A DNA stretch of 64,000 nt from Sphingomonadales bacterium (GCA_027483465.1 JAIXUQ010000005.1:17422-81421), one strand, 5' to 3'. Shown: positions 45,488 to 55,035, counted from the first letter of the stretch. A program made the numbers and translations. The notes: a model not told the origin generated them from the sequence alone.

Positions 45488-46732
45488 ATGGCCCGGATCG
45501 TGATGAAATTTGGCGGCACCTCGATGGCGGGGACTGAGCGGATCCGCAATGTCGCCGCCCGCGTGAAGCGCGAGGTTGATGCCGGCAACGAAGTGGCGGT
45601 GGTGGTTTCCGCCATGGCCGGGGAGACGGACCGGCTGGTTGGCTATTGCCGCGAAGCCTCCCCGCTGGCGGATCCGGCCGAATATGATGTGGTGGTGGCC
45701 GCCGGCGAACAGATCACCTCGGGCCTGCTGGCGATCACGCTGCAGGCGCTGGGCGTGAACGCGCGCAGCTGGCTGGGCTGGCAATTGCCGATCCACACCA
45801 GCGCCGCGCACAGCGTGGCCCGGATCGAGGAGATCGGCACCGAGGCGATCATCAGCAGCATGAAGGCCGGTGCGGTGGCCGTGGTGCCGGGTTTCCAGGG
45901 CATGACCCGCGATGGCCGGGTGACGACGCTGGGCCGTGGCGGATCAGACACGTCGGCGGTGGCGCTGGCGGCGGCGGTGAAGGCCGACCGCTGCGACATC
46001 TACACGGATGTGGACGGGGTTTACACCACCGATCCGCGCATCGTGCCGCGCGCCCGCAAGCTGATGAAGATCACCTATGAGGAAATGCTGGAACTGGCCA
46101 GCGTGGGTGCCAAGGTGCTGCAAACCCGGTCAGTCGAACTGGCCATGAAGGAAAAAGTGGTGGTGCAGGTGTTGTCGAGCTTTTCCGACGCGCCCGGCAC
46201 GCTGGTGGTTGACGAGGATGACGAGATGGAACGCGAACTGATCGCCGGCGTGGTGGCCGACCGGGGTGAAGCCAAGGTGACATTGGTGGGCGTGGCCGAC
46301 CGGCCGGGCGTGGTGGCCAGCATCTTTGGCCCGCTGGCCGATGCCAATGTGAATGTGGACATGATCGTCCAGAACATCGCCAAGGAGGAAGGCCGCACCG
46401 ATGTGACCTTCACGGTGCCGCGCGCGCAATTGCCGGCCAGCACCGATGTGCTGGAAAAGGCGCGCGAGGCCATCGGTTTCCAGAGCCTGATCGCTGATGA
46501 CGACGTGGCCAAGATCAGCGTGGTGGGCGTGGGCATGAAGAGCCATGCCGGCGTGGCCGCCACCATGTTCCGCGCGCTGGCCAGCCGCGGCATCAACATC
46601 CAGGCCATCACCACCTCGGAAATCAAGGTGAGCGTGCTGATCCCCAAGGATTATGTCGAACTCGCCGTGCGCGTGCTGCACACCGCCTATGGCCTGGATG
46701 GCCCGGCGCCGGCCAGCGAGGGCGAGGCATGA
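45488..46732 (+). CDS. lysC: Aspartate kinase
   Basis: A 414-residue enzyme phosphorylating aspartate, the first step to lysine, threonine, methionine and diaminopimelate. The kinase domain opens VMKFGGTSMAGTERI and contains GRGGSDTSAVALAAA and TDVDGVYTTDPRIVP. Two ACT domains follow (VTLVGVADRPGVVASIFG, about residue 265, and ISVVGVGMKSHAGVAATMF, about 345), which bind feedback inhibitors such as lysine and threonine. The length fits the beta-type single-function class. It is translationally coupled to the next gene (ATGA). Confidence 0.97.
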   Translation: MARIVMKFGGTSMAGTERIRNVAARVKREVDAGNEVAVVVSAMAGETDRLVGYCREASPLADPAEYDVVVAAGEQITSGLLAITLQALGVNARSWLGWQLPIHTSAAHSVARIEEIGTEAIISSMKAGAVAVVPGFQGMTRDGRVTTLGRGGSDTSAVALAAAVKADRCDIYTDVDGVYTTDPRIVPRARKLMKITYEEMLELASVGAKVLQTRSVELAMKEKVVVQVLSSFSDAPGTLVVDEDDEMERELIAGVVADRGEAKVTLVGVADRPGVVASIFGPLADANVNVDMIVQNIAKEEGRTDVTFTVPRAQLPASTDVLEKAREAIGFQSLIADDDVAKISVVGVGMKSHAGVAATMFRALASRGINIQAITTSEIKVSVLIPKDYVELAVRVLHTAYGLDGPAPASEGEA

Positions 46733-47757
46733 GCGCCACCCCGCATCTGGATGCCGCCTCGGCGCGCGGCCGCGAATTCCTGGGCACGCGCCATGCCATC
46801 ATGGCCGGCGCCATGACCTGGGTGAGCGAGCGTCATCTCGTGTCGGCCATCTCCAATGCCGGCGGCTTTGGCGTGCTGGCCTGCGGGGCAATGCCGCCGG
46901 CGCTGCTGGAGGCCGAGATCGCCGCCACCCGCGCGCTGACCGACCAGCCGTTCGGCGTCAACCTCATCACCCTGCACCCGCAGCTTGACGAGTTGATCCA
47001 GGTGTGCGCGCGGCAGCAGGTGAGCCATGTCGTGCTGGCCGGCGGCCTGCCCCCCGGCCCGGCGATTGCCGCCATCAAGGGCTTTGGCGCGAAGCTGATG
47101 TGTTTTGCGCCCACTGCCGCCCTGGCGAAAAAGCTGGTGCGTTCGGGCGTTGATGCCATCGTGATCGAAGGGTCGGAGGCCGGCGGCCATATCGGCCCGG
47201 TGTCCCTCACCGTGCTGGCGCAGGAAATCCTGCCGGTGATCCGCGATGTGCCGGTGTTTGTCGCCGGCGGCATCGGGCGCGGCAATGCGATTGCCGCCTA
47301 TCTCGACATGGGGGCCGCCGGCGTGCAGCTGGGCACCCGCTTTGCCGCGGCCGCCGAAAGCGTGGCGCACGACAAGTTCAAGCAGGCGTTTGTGCGGGCC
47401 AGCGCGCGTGAGGCCATCGCTTCGGTGCAGATCGATCCGCGCCTGCCGGTGATCCCGGTGCGCGCCCTGAAGAACGCCGGCAGCGATGCCTTCAACGAGC
47501 GCCAGCGCGAGGTGGCCGCCGCGGTTGATCGCGGCGAGATGGATCTGGCCGCCGGCCAACTGGCCATCGAACATTATTGGGCCGGGGCGCTGCGCCGCGC
47601 CGTGGTGGAAGGCGATGTGGAAACCGGCAGCCTGATGGCCGGGCAATCGGTGGGCATGGTCACCAAGGTGCAGCCGGTGGCCGAGATCATCGCCGAACTG
47701 GTGGCCGAGGCCGAGGCCGCCCTGTCCCGCGCCAGCACGCGGGAGGCCGCCGCCTGA
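46729..47757 (+). CDS. Nitronate monooxygenase-family FMN enzyme
   Basis: A 342-residue TIM-barrel flavoprotein. It has HAIMAGAMTWVSERHLVSAI at the start, SNAGGFGVLACG, the catalytic His in EGSEAGGHIG, VFVAGGIGRGNAIAAYL and GVQLGTRFAAAAE, the phosphate-binding part. Members oxidise alkyl nitronates or act as enoyl-reductase-like proteins. It is sandwiched between lysC (4-base overlap) and ptsP (TGATG overlap), so all three are made together. The reason for that pairing is not evident from the sequence. Confidence 0.85.
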   Translation: MSATPHLDAASARGREFLGTRHAIMAGAMTWVSERHLVSAISNAGGFGVLACGAMPPALLEAEIAATRALTDQPFGVNLITLHPQLDELIQVCARQQVSHVVLAGGLPPGPAIAAIKGFGAKLMCFAPTAALAKKLVRSGVDAIVIEGSEAGGHIGPVSLTVLAQEILPVIRDVPVFVAGGIGRGNAIAAYLDMGAAGVQLGTRFAAAAESVAHDKFKQAFVRASAREAIASVQIDPRLPVIPVRALKNAGSDAFNERQREVAAAVDRGEMDLAAGQLAIEHYWAGALRRAVVEGDVETGSLMAGQSVGMVTKVQPVAEIIAELVAEAEAALSRASTREAAA

Positions 47758-50018
47758 TGCCACCCGCCAGCGCCGCCCGCATCATCCTGCGCCGCCTGCA
47801 CGACGTGATGGCGGCCAAGACGGGCGCGCAGGCCAAATTGAACCAGGTGGTGCGCATCGTTGCGGCCGAGCTGAACAGCGAGGTCGCCTCCATCTATCTG
47901 CTGCGCGATGGCGTGCTGGAACTGTTTGCCACGCAAGGCCTGGCGCAATCGGCGGTGCATGTCACGCGCCTGTCGATGGGGCAGGGGCTGGTGGGCAATA
48001 TCGCCGCCCGCCGCGAGCCGCTGAGCCTGGCCGAGGCCAAAGCCCACCCCGATTTCGCCTATCGCCCGGAAACCGGGGAGGATGATTTCCACAGTTTCTG
48101 CGGCGTGCCGATCGTGCGGCGGGAAGCGGCCATCGGCGTGCTGGCCGTGCAGCACCGCCAGGCCCGCGATTATGCCGAGGTGGAGATCGAGGCGCTGCAA
48201 ACCGTCGCCATGGTGCTTTCCGAGCTGATCCACGGCGCCGGGCTGGTGGACGATGCCCAGGCGATGCGGATGCGCGCCGCCAATTCGGGGCCGATCCGCC
48301 TGAATGGCCTGAAGCTGGTGGATGGCCTCGCCCGCGGGGTGGCGGTGTTTCACCAGCCCCGCGTGGTGGTGGAACACACGGTGGCCGACGATGTCGACAC
48401 CGAACGCGCCCGGCTGGTCGAAGCCTTCCGCCGCATGCGTGACCAGATCGAGCGGATGATGGGCCAGGCCGAATTCGTCGCCGGCACCGATCACCACGAG
48501 ATCCTCGAAACCTACAAGATGTTCGCCTATGACGAAGGCTGGGCGCGGCGCATCAACGAGGCGATCGAAACCGGCCTGACCGCCGAAGCCGCCGTGGAGC
48601 GGGTGCAGTCGCGCAACCGGCTGCGCATGCGCAGCATCGATGATCCCTACCTGCGCGAACGGCTCACCGATCTGGATGATCTGTCCAACCGGCTGCTGCG
48701 CATCCTGTCGGGCCAGCTTGATACCGCGGCCAAGCTGGGCCTGTCGGGCGATACCATCCTGATCGCCCGCAACCTGGGCCCGGCCGAACTGCTGGAGTAT
48801 GACAAGCGCCAGCTGAAGGGCGTGGTGCTGGAAGAAGGCAGCCTGACCGCGCATGTGATCATCGTGGCGCGCGCCATGGGCGTGCCGGTGCTGGGCCGGG
48901 TCGGGCAGTTGTTTGCGCATGTGAACGATGGCGATGAACTGATCGTCGATGCCGGCAACAATGCCCTTTTGGTGCGGCCCACGGCGGCCACCATCAAATC
49001 CTATCAGGCGATGCGCGCGCTGAAGGCCCGCCAGGCCGAGGAATGGGCCAAGGTGCGCGACCTGCCGGCGATCTCGCGCGATGGCCGCCAGATCAGCCTG
49101 TATATGAATGCCGGGCTGGTGGATGATGCCGCCAGCATCGCCCAGGCCGGCGCCGATGGCATCGGCCTGTTCCGCACCGAATTCCAGTTCCTGGTTTCCG
49201 CCACGCTGCCGCGCCGCGAGCGCCAGCAGGCGCTGTATCAATCGGTGCTGGATGCCGCCGGTGACAAGCCGGTGGTGTTCCGCACGGTGGATATCGGCGG
49301 CGACAAGGCGGTGCCCTATCTGGACGGGGACGAGGAGGACGAGAATCCGGCGATGGGCTGGCGCGCGCTGCGCCTCGCGCTCGGCCGCTCCGGCCTGATG
49401 AAGGTGCAGGCCCGCGCCCTGCTGGAGGCCGCCGCCGGCCGCACGCTGGCGGTGATGTTCCCCATGGTCTCCGAACCCTGGGAATTTGCCGAGGCCCGCG
49501 CCCTGATGGAGGCCCAGAAGGAGCGGCTGGCCAGCCGGGGCCGCGCGGTGCCGGCCGAAATCCTCTATGGCGCGATGATCGAGGTGCCGGCGCTGATCGA
49601 GCAGTTGGACCTGCTGCTGCCGATGACCGATTTCGTCTCGATCGGCACCAATGACCTGACGCAATTCCTGTTCGCCGCCGACCGGGCCAATCCCCGGCTG
49701 GCCGATCGCTATGACTGGCTGTCCCCCGCCATCCTCAGGGTCATCCGCCGCGTGGTGTGCGCCGCGGCCCTGCATGATGTGCCGGTGACGGTGTGCGGCG
49801 AGATGGGCGGGCGGCCGCTGGAGGCGCTGGCGCTGATGAGCCTGGGGGTGGAGCGGCTGTCGATCACGCCGGCCGGCATCGGCCCGATCAAGGCGATGGT
49901 GCGCAACGCCGCGCTGGAGCCGCTGTCAGACGCGATGCAGGACTGGCTGGCCAAGCCCGGCACCAACATCCGCGCCGAACTGTTGAGCGCCGCCAAGCGC
50001 CAGGGCCTGTTCGCCTAA
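47757..50018 (+). CDS. ptsP: Phosphoenolpyruvate--protein phosphotransferase PtsP (EI-Ntr)
   Basis: A 753-residue enzyme I of the nitrogen-related phosphotransferase system. An N-terminal GAF domain (about residues 20-150, VRIVAAELNSEVASIYLLRD) senses a small effector. Then come the HPr-binding domain, the phospho-histidine domain with His366 in EGSLTAHVIIVARAMG, and the PEP-binding barrel with GADGIGLFRTEFQFL, DIGGDKAVPYL and VSIGTNDLTQFLFA. It passes phosphate from PEP to NPr and then EIIA-Ntr. The ptsO and ptsN partners are not in the window. Its 3' end meets the response regulator gene with a 4-base overlap. Confidence 0.96.
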   Translation: MPPASAARIILRRLHDVMAAKTGAQAKLNQVVRIVAAELNSEVASIYLLRDGVLELFATQGLAQSAVHVTRLSMGQGLVGNIAARREPLSLAEAKAHPDFAYRPETGEDDFHSFCGVPIVRREAAIGVLAVQHRQARDYAEVEIEALQTVAMVLSELIHGAGLVDDAQAMRMRAANSGPIRLNGLKLVDGLARGVAVFHQPRVVVEHTVADDVDTERARLVEAFRRMRDQIERMMGQAEFVAGTDHHEILETYKMFAYDEGWARRINEAIETGLTAEAAVERVQSRNRLRMRSIDDPYLRERLTDLDDLSNRLLRILSGQLDTAAKLGLSGDTILIARNLGPAELLEYDKRQLKGVVLEEGSLTAHVIIVARAMGVPVLGRVGQLFAHVNDGDELIVDAGNNALLVRPTAATIKSYQAMRALKARQAEEWAKVRDLPAISRDGRQISLYMNAGLVDDAASIAQAGADGIGLFRTEFQFLVSATLPRRERQQALYQSVLDAAGDKPVVFRTVDIGGDKAVPYLDGDEEDENPAMGWRALRLALGRSGLMKVQARALLEAAAGRTLAVMFPMVSEPWEFAEARALMEAQKERLASRGRAVPAEILYGAMIEVPALIEQLDLLLPMTDFVSIGTNDLTQFLFAADRANPRLADRYDWLSPAILRVIRRVVCAAALHDVPVTVCGEMGGRPLEALALMSLGVERLSITPAGIGPIKAMVRNAALEPLSDAMQDWLAKPGTNIRAELLSAAKRQGLFA

Positions 50019-50806
50019 AGGAAGCGTGCCACCACATCCCGGTAGGAGCGCGAGACCTTCACCTGCGCGCCCGATCCCAGCAGCAGGAAACATTCGCCGT
50101 TGGTGTGCGGCTTCACGCTCTTGATATTGTCGAGATTGACAATGGTGGAGCGGTGGATGCGCTGGAACTTCTTCGGGTCCAGCCGCCGTTCCAGATCCTT
50201 CATCGTCTCGCGCAGCACCAGCGTCTGATCGGCGGTGTAGATGCACATGTAATCGCCGGCGGCATCGATGCGTTCGATATCGGCCACGTCCACCCGGAAA
50301 ATCTGGCCACGGTCCTTGATGTTGATGATCTTCTCATAACGGCTGCCCTGGGCGGCCTCGCCCAGATCATCGGGCAGGGCTTCGGGCGCCACTTCCGACA
50401 ATATTTCCTTCAGCCGCTCCGCCCCTTGCGCGCCCTGCCGTTCGGCCAGACGCTGGCGCACCCGTTCGATGGTGGCGGCCAGCCGCTCCTCCTCCACCGG
50501 CTTGAGCAGATAATCCACCGCCTCGGCCTCAAAGGCTTTCAGCGCATGCTGGGTGAAGGCGGTGACAAACACGAACAAAGGCGGTTCGATGTCGGCCAGC
50601 CCGGCCACCACCTGAAACCCGTCAAAGCCCGGCATCTGGATATCCAGGAACACCAGATCCGGCTTGTGGGCGCGCACCGCCTTGATCGCCTCGCGGCCGT
50701 TGGCGCAGCGTTCGATGATCTCGATATCCTCGAACGGCTGCAGGCGCAGTTCCAGCCCCTGGATGGCCAGCGGTTCGTCATCAACCAGGATGGTGCGGAT
50801 CGGCAT
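50015..50806 (-). CDS. LytR/AlgR-family response regulator
   Basis: A 263-residue DNA-binding regulator. The receiver domain (residues 1-125) has the acidic pair DDEP at 9-10, the phospho-acceptor Asp55 in VFLDIQMPG, and the late Lys in YLLKPV. The C-terminal LytTR domain contains YEKIINIKDRGQIFRV, IDAAGDYMCIYT, RIHRSTIVNL and VSRSYRDVV. LytTR regulators bind direct repeats in promoters. It is the second gene of a pair, 13 bases after its kinase. Confidence 0.94.
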   Translation of the reverse strand: MPIRTILVDDEPLAIQGLELRLQPFEDIEIIERCANGREAIKAVRAHKPDLVFLDIQMPGFDGFQVVAGLADIEPPLFVFVTAFTQHALKAFEAEAVDYLLKPVEEERLAATIERVRQRLAERQGAQGAERLKEILSEVAPEALPDDLGEAAQGSRYEKIINIKDRGQIFRVDVADIERIDAAGDYMCIYTADQTLVLRETMKDLERRLDPKKFQRIHRSTIVNLDNIKSVKPHTNGECFLLLGSGAQVKVSRSYRDVVARFL

Positions 50807-50819
50807 AAAGACTCTGGGG

Positions 50820-51983
50820 TCACATCTGGGTGGCCAGTTGCGGAGCGGCAACCGGGTTTGCGACGAGTGGAGGCTTTGCGGCGAGCGGCGGTGGCGCGCC
50901 AGGCGGCGATTGCGCATCGGTCTGATAGGGCACATCTATCAGCACGATCAGCCCATGGGGTTCATTGTCGGCCAGTTCAAAGCGGTGATCGGCGCCATAG
51001 CTTTGCGCCAGCCGCTCGCGGATATTAGCCAGGCCCACGCCCGTCCCGCCGGCCTCGGGCGGTGCCCCGCCCAGCCCCGGCCCGGTATCGGCGATGGTGA
51101 TCACCAGCCGGTCGCCCATCAGCCGGGCATCCACCAGGATGTCGGCCCCGTCTTCCGATGGCGTGACGGCATATTTGATGGCGTTTTCGATCAGCGGTTG
51201 CAGCAGCAGGCTGGGCAGCCGCGCCTCCATCACGTCGGGCGCGATGTCAAACCGGGTGCGCAGCCGGCTTTCAAAGCGCGTGCGCTCGATATCCAGATAC
51301 AGCTTCAGCGCCTCGGCCTCCTGCGCCACCGTCGCCAGCCCCTCACGCTCCCCCACCAGGCTGTAGCGCAGGAAACTGGCAAGGCGGGACAGCATGGCAT
51401 TGGCCCGGTCCGTCTGCTTCAGCAGCACCAGCGTGGAAATGCTGTTCAGCGTGTTGAACAGGAAATGCGGGTTGAGCTGATAGCGCAGCATGGCCAGTTG
51501 GGCGTTGTTGGCCTGGGCCGCCATGGTGAGCATGCGTTCCGATTGTTCGGCCAGCAGCAGATAATAGTTGATGCCGTAATAGAGCCCCGTCCACGCCCCC
51601 AGCACCGAGAAATCCAGCAGGATCGCGCCCAGGAACTCGATGCCCTGCGGCTGCCAGCCCGGCTGGTAGAAGGTGGCATGGGCCCACACTTCCAGCACCG
51701 AAAACAGCGCCGATGCCGCCACCAGCAGCAGCGCGGTGGCCGACCAGGTGACAATCGGCTTCATGGCGATCAGCCGGCGATAGGCCGCGGCCAGCAGCAG
51801 GGTGATCGATGCCCCGGTGGCCGTCACGATGATGGTGGGCAACAGAAAGGCCAGCCCCATCGAATTGGCCAGGCCCGAAAGCGAGCGCAGCAGGAAATAG
51901 GCCAGCCAACCGCCGCCCTGCAACAACCAGAACGCCCGGTTCTTGTCGTGGAAAAAGCCTCGGGGCCCACGCGGTTCAGCCAT
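50820..51983 (-). CDS. LytS-type sensor histidine kinase
   Basis: A 387-residue membrane kinase. About four transmembrane helices occupy residues 16-145. The His_kinase domain has the phospho-acceptor His173 in LNPHFLFNTLNS, and the ATPase domain shows LQPLIENAIKYAV (N box), IADTGPGLG (G1) and GVGLANIRERL (G2). There is no separate periplasmic sensor, so the signal is probably sensed within the membrane. The Pro/Ala-rich C-terminus is unstructured. It pairs with the following LytTR regulator. Confidence 0.92.
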   Translation of the reverse strand: MAEPRGPRGFFHDKNRAFWLLQGGGWLAYFLLRSLSGLANSMGLAFLLPTIIVTATGASITLLLAAAYRRLIAMKPIVTWSATALLLVAASALFSVLEVWAHATFYQPGWQPQGIEFLGAILLDFSVLGAWTGLYYGINYYLLLAEQSERMLTMAAQANNAQLAMLRYQLNPHFLFNTLNSISTLVLLKQTDRANAMLSRLASFLRYSLVGEREGLATVAQEAEALKLYLDIERTRFESRLRTRFDIAPDVMEARLPSLLLQPLIENAIKYAVTPSEDGADILVDARLMGDRLVITIADTGPGLGGAPPEAGGTGVGLANIRERLAQSYGADHRFELADNEPHGLIVLIDVPYQTDAQSPPGAPPPLAAKPPLVANPVAAPQLATQM

Positions 51984-52089
51984 GGCCCACCATAGCCTGC
52001 CGGCGCCAAAAGGCCAAATCCGCGGAAATCGGCCCTGTTGTCGCGGGCGGCGCTGGCAAGGGCAGCGCAGGTGCCCTAGTCTTGCCGCC

Positions 52090-52710
52090 ATGGGCCTGTC
52101 TGCCAGCCAACTCACCGCCAGCCTGGATGCGCTGGCCCGCCAGCATCCTGCCGTGGCCGCCGCGCTCGCCGCCCATGGCTATCCCGAACCCCGGCTGCGC
52201 CCGCGCGGCTGCGCCACCATGATGCGCGCCATCGTCGCCCAGCAGGTGAGCACCAAGGCCGCCCAGAGCATCTGGAACCGGCTGGAGGCGGCCTGCGGCG
52301 GCGACATGGACGATCTGGCTGCCGTCGCCGCCACCCCCTTTGATGGCCTGCGCGCCGCCGGGCTTTCGGGGCAGAAAGCCTCCTATGTTCATGCCCTGGC
52401 CGAGGCGGTGGCCAGCGGCCGCATCGATTTTGCTGCGCTGCCCGCCGAAGACGAGGCGGCGATCGCGCTCTTGTCGTCGGTGAAGGGCATCGGCCGCTGG
52501 TCGGCCGAGATTTACCTGCTGTTTGCCGAAGGCCGGCCCGATGTGTTCCCGGCCGGCGATCTGGCCTTGCAGGTGCAACTGGGGCGGCTGCTGGGGGAAG
52601 ACACGAGGCCCAGCGAAAAGCGCGCGCGCAGCCTGGCCGAACCGATGCGCCCGCACCGGGGGGCGCTGTCGATCTTCCTCTGGCACAATTACAATATCGT
52701 CGCCCTCTGA
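52090..52710 (+). CDS. DNA-3-methyladenine glycosylase, AlkA-type
   Basis: A 206-residue HhH-GPD glycosylase that removes alkylated bases from DNA. It has MMRAIVAQQVSTKAAQSIWN, the helix-hairpin-helix VKGIGRWSAEIYLLFA and the catalytic Asp in PAGDLALQ. It lacks the N-terminal domain of E. coli AlkA and so belongs to the shorter single-domain class. It is divergent from the histidine kinase gene and is followed 12 bases later by an RNA methyltransferase gene. Confidence 0.9.
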   Translation: MGLSASQLTASLDALARQHPAVAAALAAHGYPEPRLRPRGCATMMRAIVAQQVSTKAAQSIWNRLEAACGGDMDDLAAVAATPFDGLRAAGLSGQKASYVHALAEAVASGRIDFAALPAEDEAAIALLSSVKGIGRWSAEIYLLFAEGRPDVFPAGDLALQVQLGRLLGEDTRPSEKRARSLAEPMRPHRGALSIFLWHNYNIVAL

Positions 52711-52722
52711 TAAGGCGGGCCG

Positions 52723-53559
52723 ATGAACCGCATCGCCCCAAAGATCACCGATGTCACCTCGCCGGCCAATCCGGTGCTGAAAAGCCTGAAGGCGCTGGCC
52801 GAGAAGAAGGGCCGGCGCGCACAGGGCCTGTTCCTGGCTGAAGGCCTGCGCGTCTGCACCGAGGCGCTGGCCGCCGGGCAGGTGCCGCACACGCTGGTGT
52901 TCACCCCCGAAGCCGAAGCCCATCCGCTCACTGGCGCGCTGATCCGCGCCACCGCCGAGTCGCGCGGCACGATGCTGCGCACCACGCCCGATCTGATGCA
53001 GCGCCTCACCGGCAAGGCCAATGCCGCAGGCGTCGCCGCCGCCTATGACATCCCCTCGACCGAGCTTGACCGGATTGACCGCACCGCGGCGCCGCTGTGG
53101 CTGGTGGCGGAGAATCTGAAAGACCCCGGCAATTTCGGCACCATGCTGCGCACCTGCGATGCCACCGGGGCGGGCGGGGTGATCCTGCTTGACCAGTCGT
53201 GTGACCCGTTCAGCGTGGAGGCGGTGCGCGCCTCGATGGGGGCGCTGTTCAGCCGCCAGGTGGCCCAGGCCAGCGCGGCCGAGTTTTTCCGCTGGCTGCG
53301 CGCCGGGCAACACGGGGTTCGGGGGCAATTGGTGGGCGCCGCCCTCGCCGGGCGCACGGTGGATTATCGCGCCCACACCTATGCCGCGCCCTGTTTCCTG
53401 TTCATGGGCAACGAACAATCCGGCCTGCCCGCCGACCATGCCGCCCAGTGCGACGCGCTGGTGAAACTGCCGATGCACGGCACGGCCGACAGCCTGAATG
53501 TCGCCGTGTGCGCCGGCGTGCTGCTCTATCACGCGCTTGACCGGATGGCTCCGGCCTGA
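52723..53559 (+). CDS. SpoU (TrmH)-family RNA 2'-O-methyltransferase
   Basis: A 278-residue SPOUT enzyme. The N-terminal substrate-binding part has GLFLAEGLRVCTEAL. The trefoil-knot SAM domain has motif 1 NLKDPGNFGTMLRTCDATG, motif 2 CFLFMGNEQSGLP and motif 3 PMHGTADSLNVAVCAGVLLY. It methylates a ribose in rRNA or tRNA; the exact target cannot be told. A TrmH or RlmB role are both possible. Confidence 0.9.
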   Translation: MNRIAPKITDVTSPANPVLKSLKALAEKKGRRAQGLFLAEGLRVCTEALAAGQVPHTLVFTPEAEAHPLTGALIRATAESRGTMLRTTPDLMQRLTGKANAAGVAAAYDIPSTELDRIDRTAAPLWLVAENLKDPGNFGTMLRTCDATGAGGVILLDQSCDPFSVEAVRASMGALFSRQVAQASAAEFFRWLRAGQHGVRGQLVGAALAGRTVDYRAHTYAAPCFLFMGNEQSGLPADHAAQCDALVKLPMHGTADSLNVAVCAGVLLYHALDRMAPA

Positions 53560-53565
53560 CCTTCC

Positions 53566-54903
53566 CTATTCGGCGGCCAGATTGGCGGCAAAGCTGGGCA
53601 GGGCCTGATGCAGCCGCTCATTCTCCGCTTCCAGCACGACCAGCCGCTGGCGCAGCCGCGACAAGGTCTCGTTCAGGGTCGATTCCGACGAGCGGAAGCT
53701 GGCGATGTTGGCCTGGAATTCCTTGTAATCCTCGGCAGCCTTGTCGCGCGTGGCGCTGAGCTGGGCCGCCAGCGCCTGGTTGCGTTCGCTTTCCTCGGCC
53801 AGCTTGCGCGTCAGCGCCGCCTGCGCCTCGGTTGCGGTGGTCAGCTGCGCGCGCAGATCGGCCGTGGTGCGGGTTGCCGATTCCAGCGATGCCCGGATCC
53901 GGGACAGCTCGAACTCGCTGTCGCGGCGGGCACGGCGCTCCATGGCCAGGCCATGATCGGTTTCCGCCAGCCGGGCCCGCATGCTCTCGATCCGCTGTTC
54001 CTGCATGGCCGATTGGGTCTGGGCGGTCTCCGTCTGGCCTTCCAGCCGGGCCTGCACCTCGATCAGCATCTGGCGGGTGCGGTTCAGCTCGGTGCGCAGG
54101 CCGGCCGCGGTGTCACGCTCGCGCTGCAGCGCCGCCAGCGTTTCGCCATAGCGTTCGTCATAATGGCGCACCGCGGTTTCCAGCTCGGCGATCGATTGCG
54201 TCGCCTGTTCAAGCCGGGCGCGATGCTGCTTCTCGCTCAGCGTCAGCGCCGCCAGCCGGGTTTCCCGCCCGGATGAATCGCCATTGGCCCGTTCCAGCGC
54301 TTCGTGCAGTTCGCTGATGCGCTGATCGGCATTGGCCTGGGCAACGGCCATGTCGGCCAGCTGGCGGGCGCTGTCGCGCAACTGGCTGGCCGTTTCCGCC
54401 AGCTCGGCCTCCGAACGTTGCAGCGCGGCCGACAATTGCAGATTGGCCTGCACATGGCGGGCATTGTCGCTGTCCAGATTGATCACCCGCTGTTGCAGGC
54501 TGGCCGTGTTGGTCTGTTCGGTCAGCAGGTCCCGCTGCAGCCGGTCAAGCCGCTCGGCCAGATGGTCCACATCCTGCTGCAAGGATGAGGCCAGGGTCGT
54601 CTCGCGGGCCAGTTGGGCTTCGCTGGCCGCCAGCTGGCGCCGCAGCAGGCCCATTTGCGCCACGGCCGTTTCAATCGGCGCCATGACCAGGCGGAACTGA
54701 TCGGGAAGCCGGGAAATATCCTGCAGCGATTGCTCGAACGCCAGCAGGTTGTTGCCCAGCATTCCGCGCAGCGAGCCGGTGTTTTCAGCATCAATGATGG
54801 CCGGAGACGTGGCATTTTTCTTGCTGTCAGCATCGACGCCCGGCGCTTCGCTGCCCAGCACTTCGTTGAACGTGACCGCGCGCAGGAAGTTCCAGCTCTT
54901 CAT
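53566..54903 (-). CDS. Long coiled-coil protein, possible cytoskeletal or scaffold role
   Basis: A 445-residue cytoplasmic protein without signal peptide or membrane segment. A head of about 85 residues contains NNLLAFEQSLQDISRLPDQF. The rest, to about residue 430, is one almost unbroken heptad-rich rod of Glu, Gln, Arg, Ala and Leu, ending in LRQRLVVLEAENERLHQALP and a short tail. No enzymatic motif was found. Size and head-rod-tail layout recall crescentin-type and other bacterial intermediate-filament-like proteins, but no specific sequence signature proves this. It could equally be a scaffold for envelope or polar machinery. It sits alone, with its own candidate promoter. Confidence 0.7.
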   Translation of the reverse strand: MKSWNFLRAVTFNEVLGSEAPGVDADSKKNATSPAIIDAENTGSLRGMLGNNLLAFEQSLQDISRLPDQFRLVMAPIETAVAQMGLLRRQLAASEAQLARETTLASSLQQDVDHLAERLDRLQRDLLTEQTNTASLQQRVINLDSDNARHVQANLQLSAALQRSEAELAETASQLRDSARQLADMAVAQANADQRISELHEALERANGDSSGRETRLAALTLSEKQHRARLEQATQSIAELETAVRHYDERYGETLAALQRERDTAAGLRTELNRTRQMLIEVQARLEGQTETAQTQSAMQEQRIESMRARLAETDHGLAMERRARRDSEFELSRIRASLESATRTTADLRAQLTTATEAQAALTRKLAEESERNQALAAQLSATRDKAAEDYKEFQANIASFRSSESTLNETLSRLRQRLVVLEAENERLHQALPSFAANLAAE

Positions 54904-54951
54904 CCCCGTCCCTCTGGCTTGGCTGTTTCATTGCTACAATGCCAACGCGCG

Positions 54952-54979
54952 GGAGTAGATGAGGATAGGGGCGAGTCAA
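54952..54979 (-). promoter_or_regulatory. Possible promoter of the coiled-coil gene
   Basis: On the minus strand TTGACT (54979-54974) and TACTCC (54957-54952) are 16 bases apart, about 50 bases upstream of the start codon. The -35 is good, the -10 weak. Confidence 0.3.
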
Positions 54980-55035
54980 GCCGGGTCCAGTGCGCATGTG
55001 CCCACGATGGGCAACCGCGCCCCGGCGCCCCGGTT

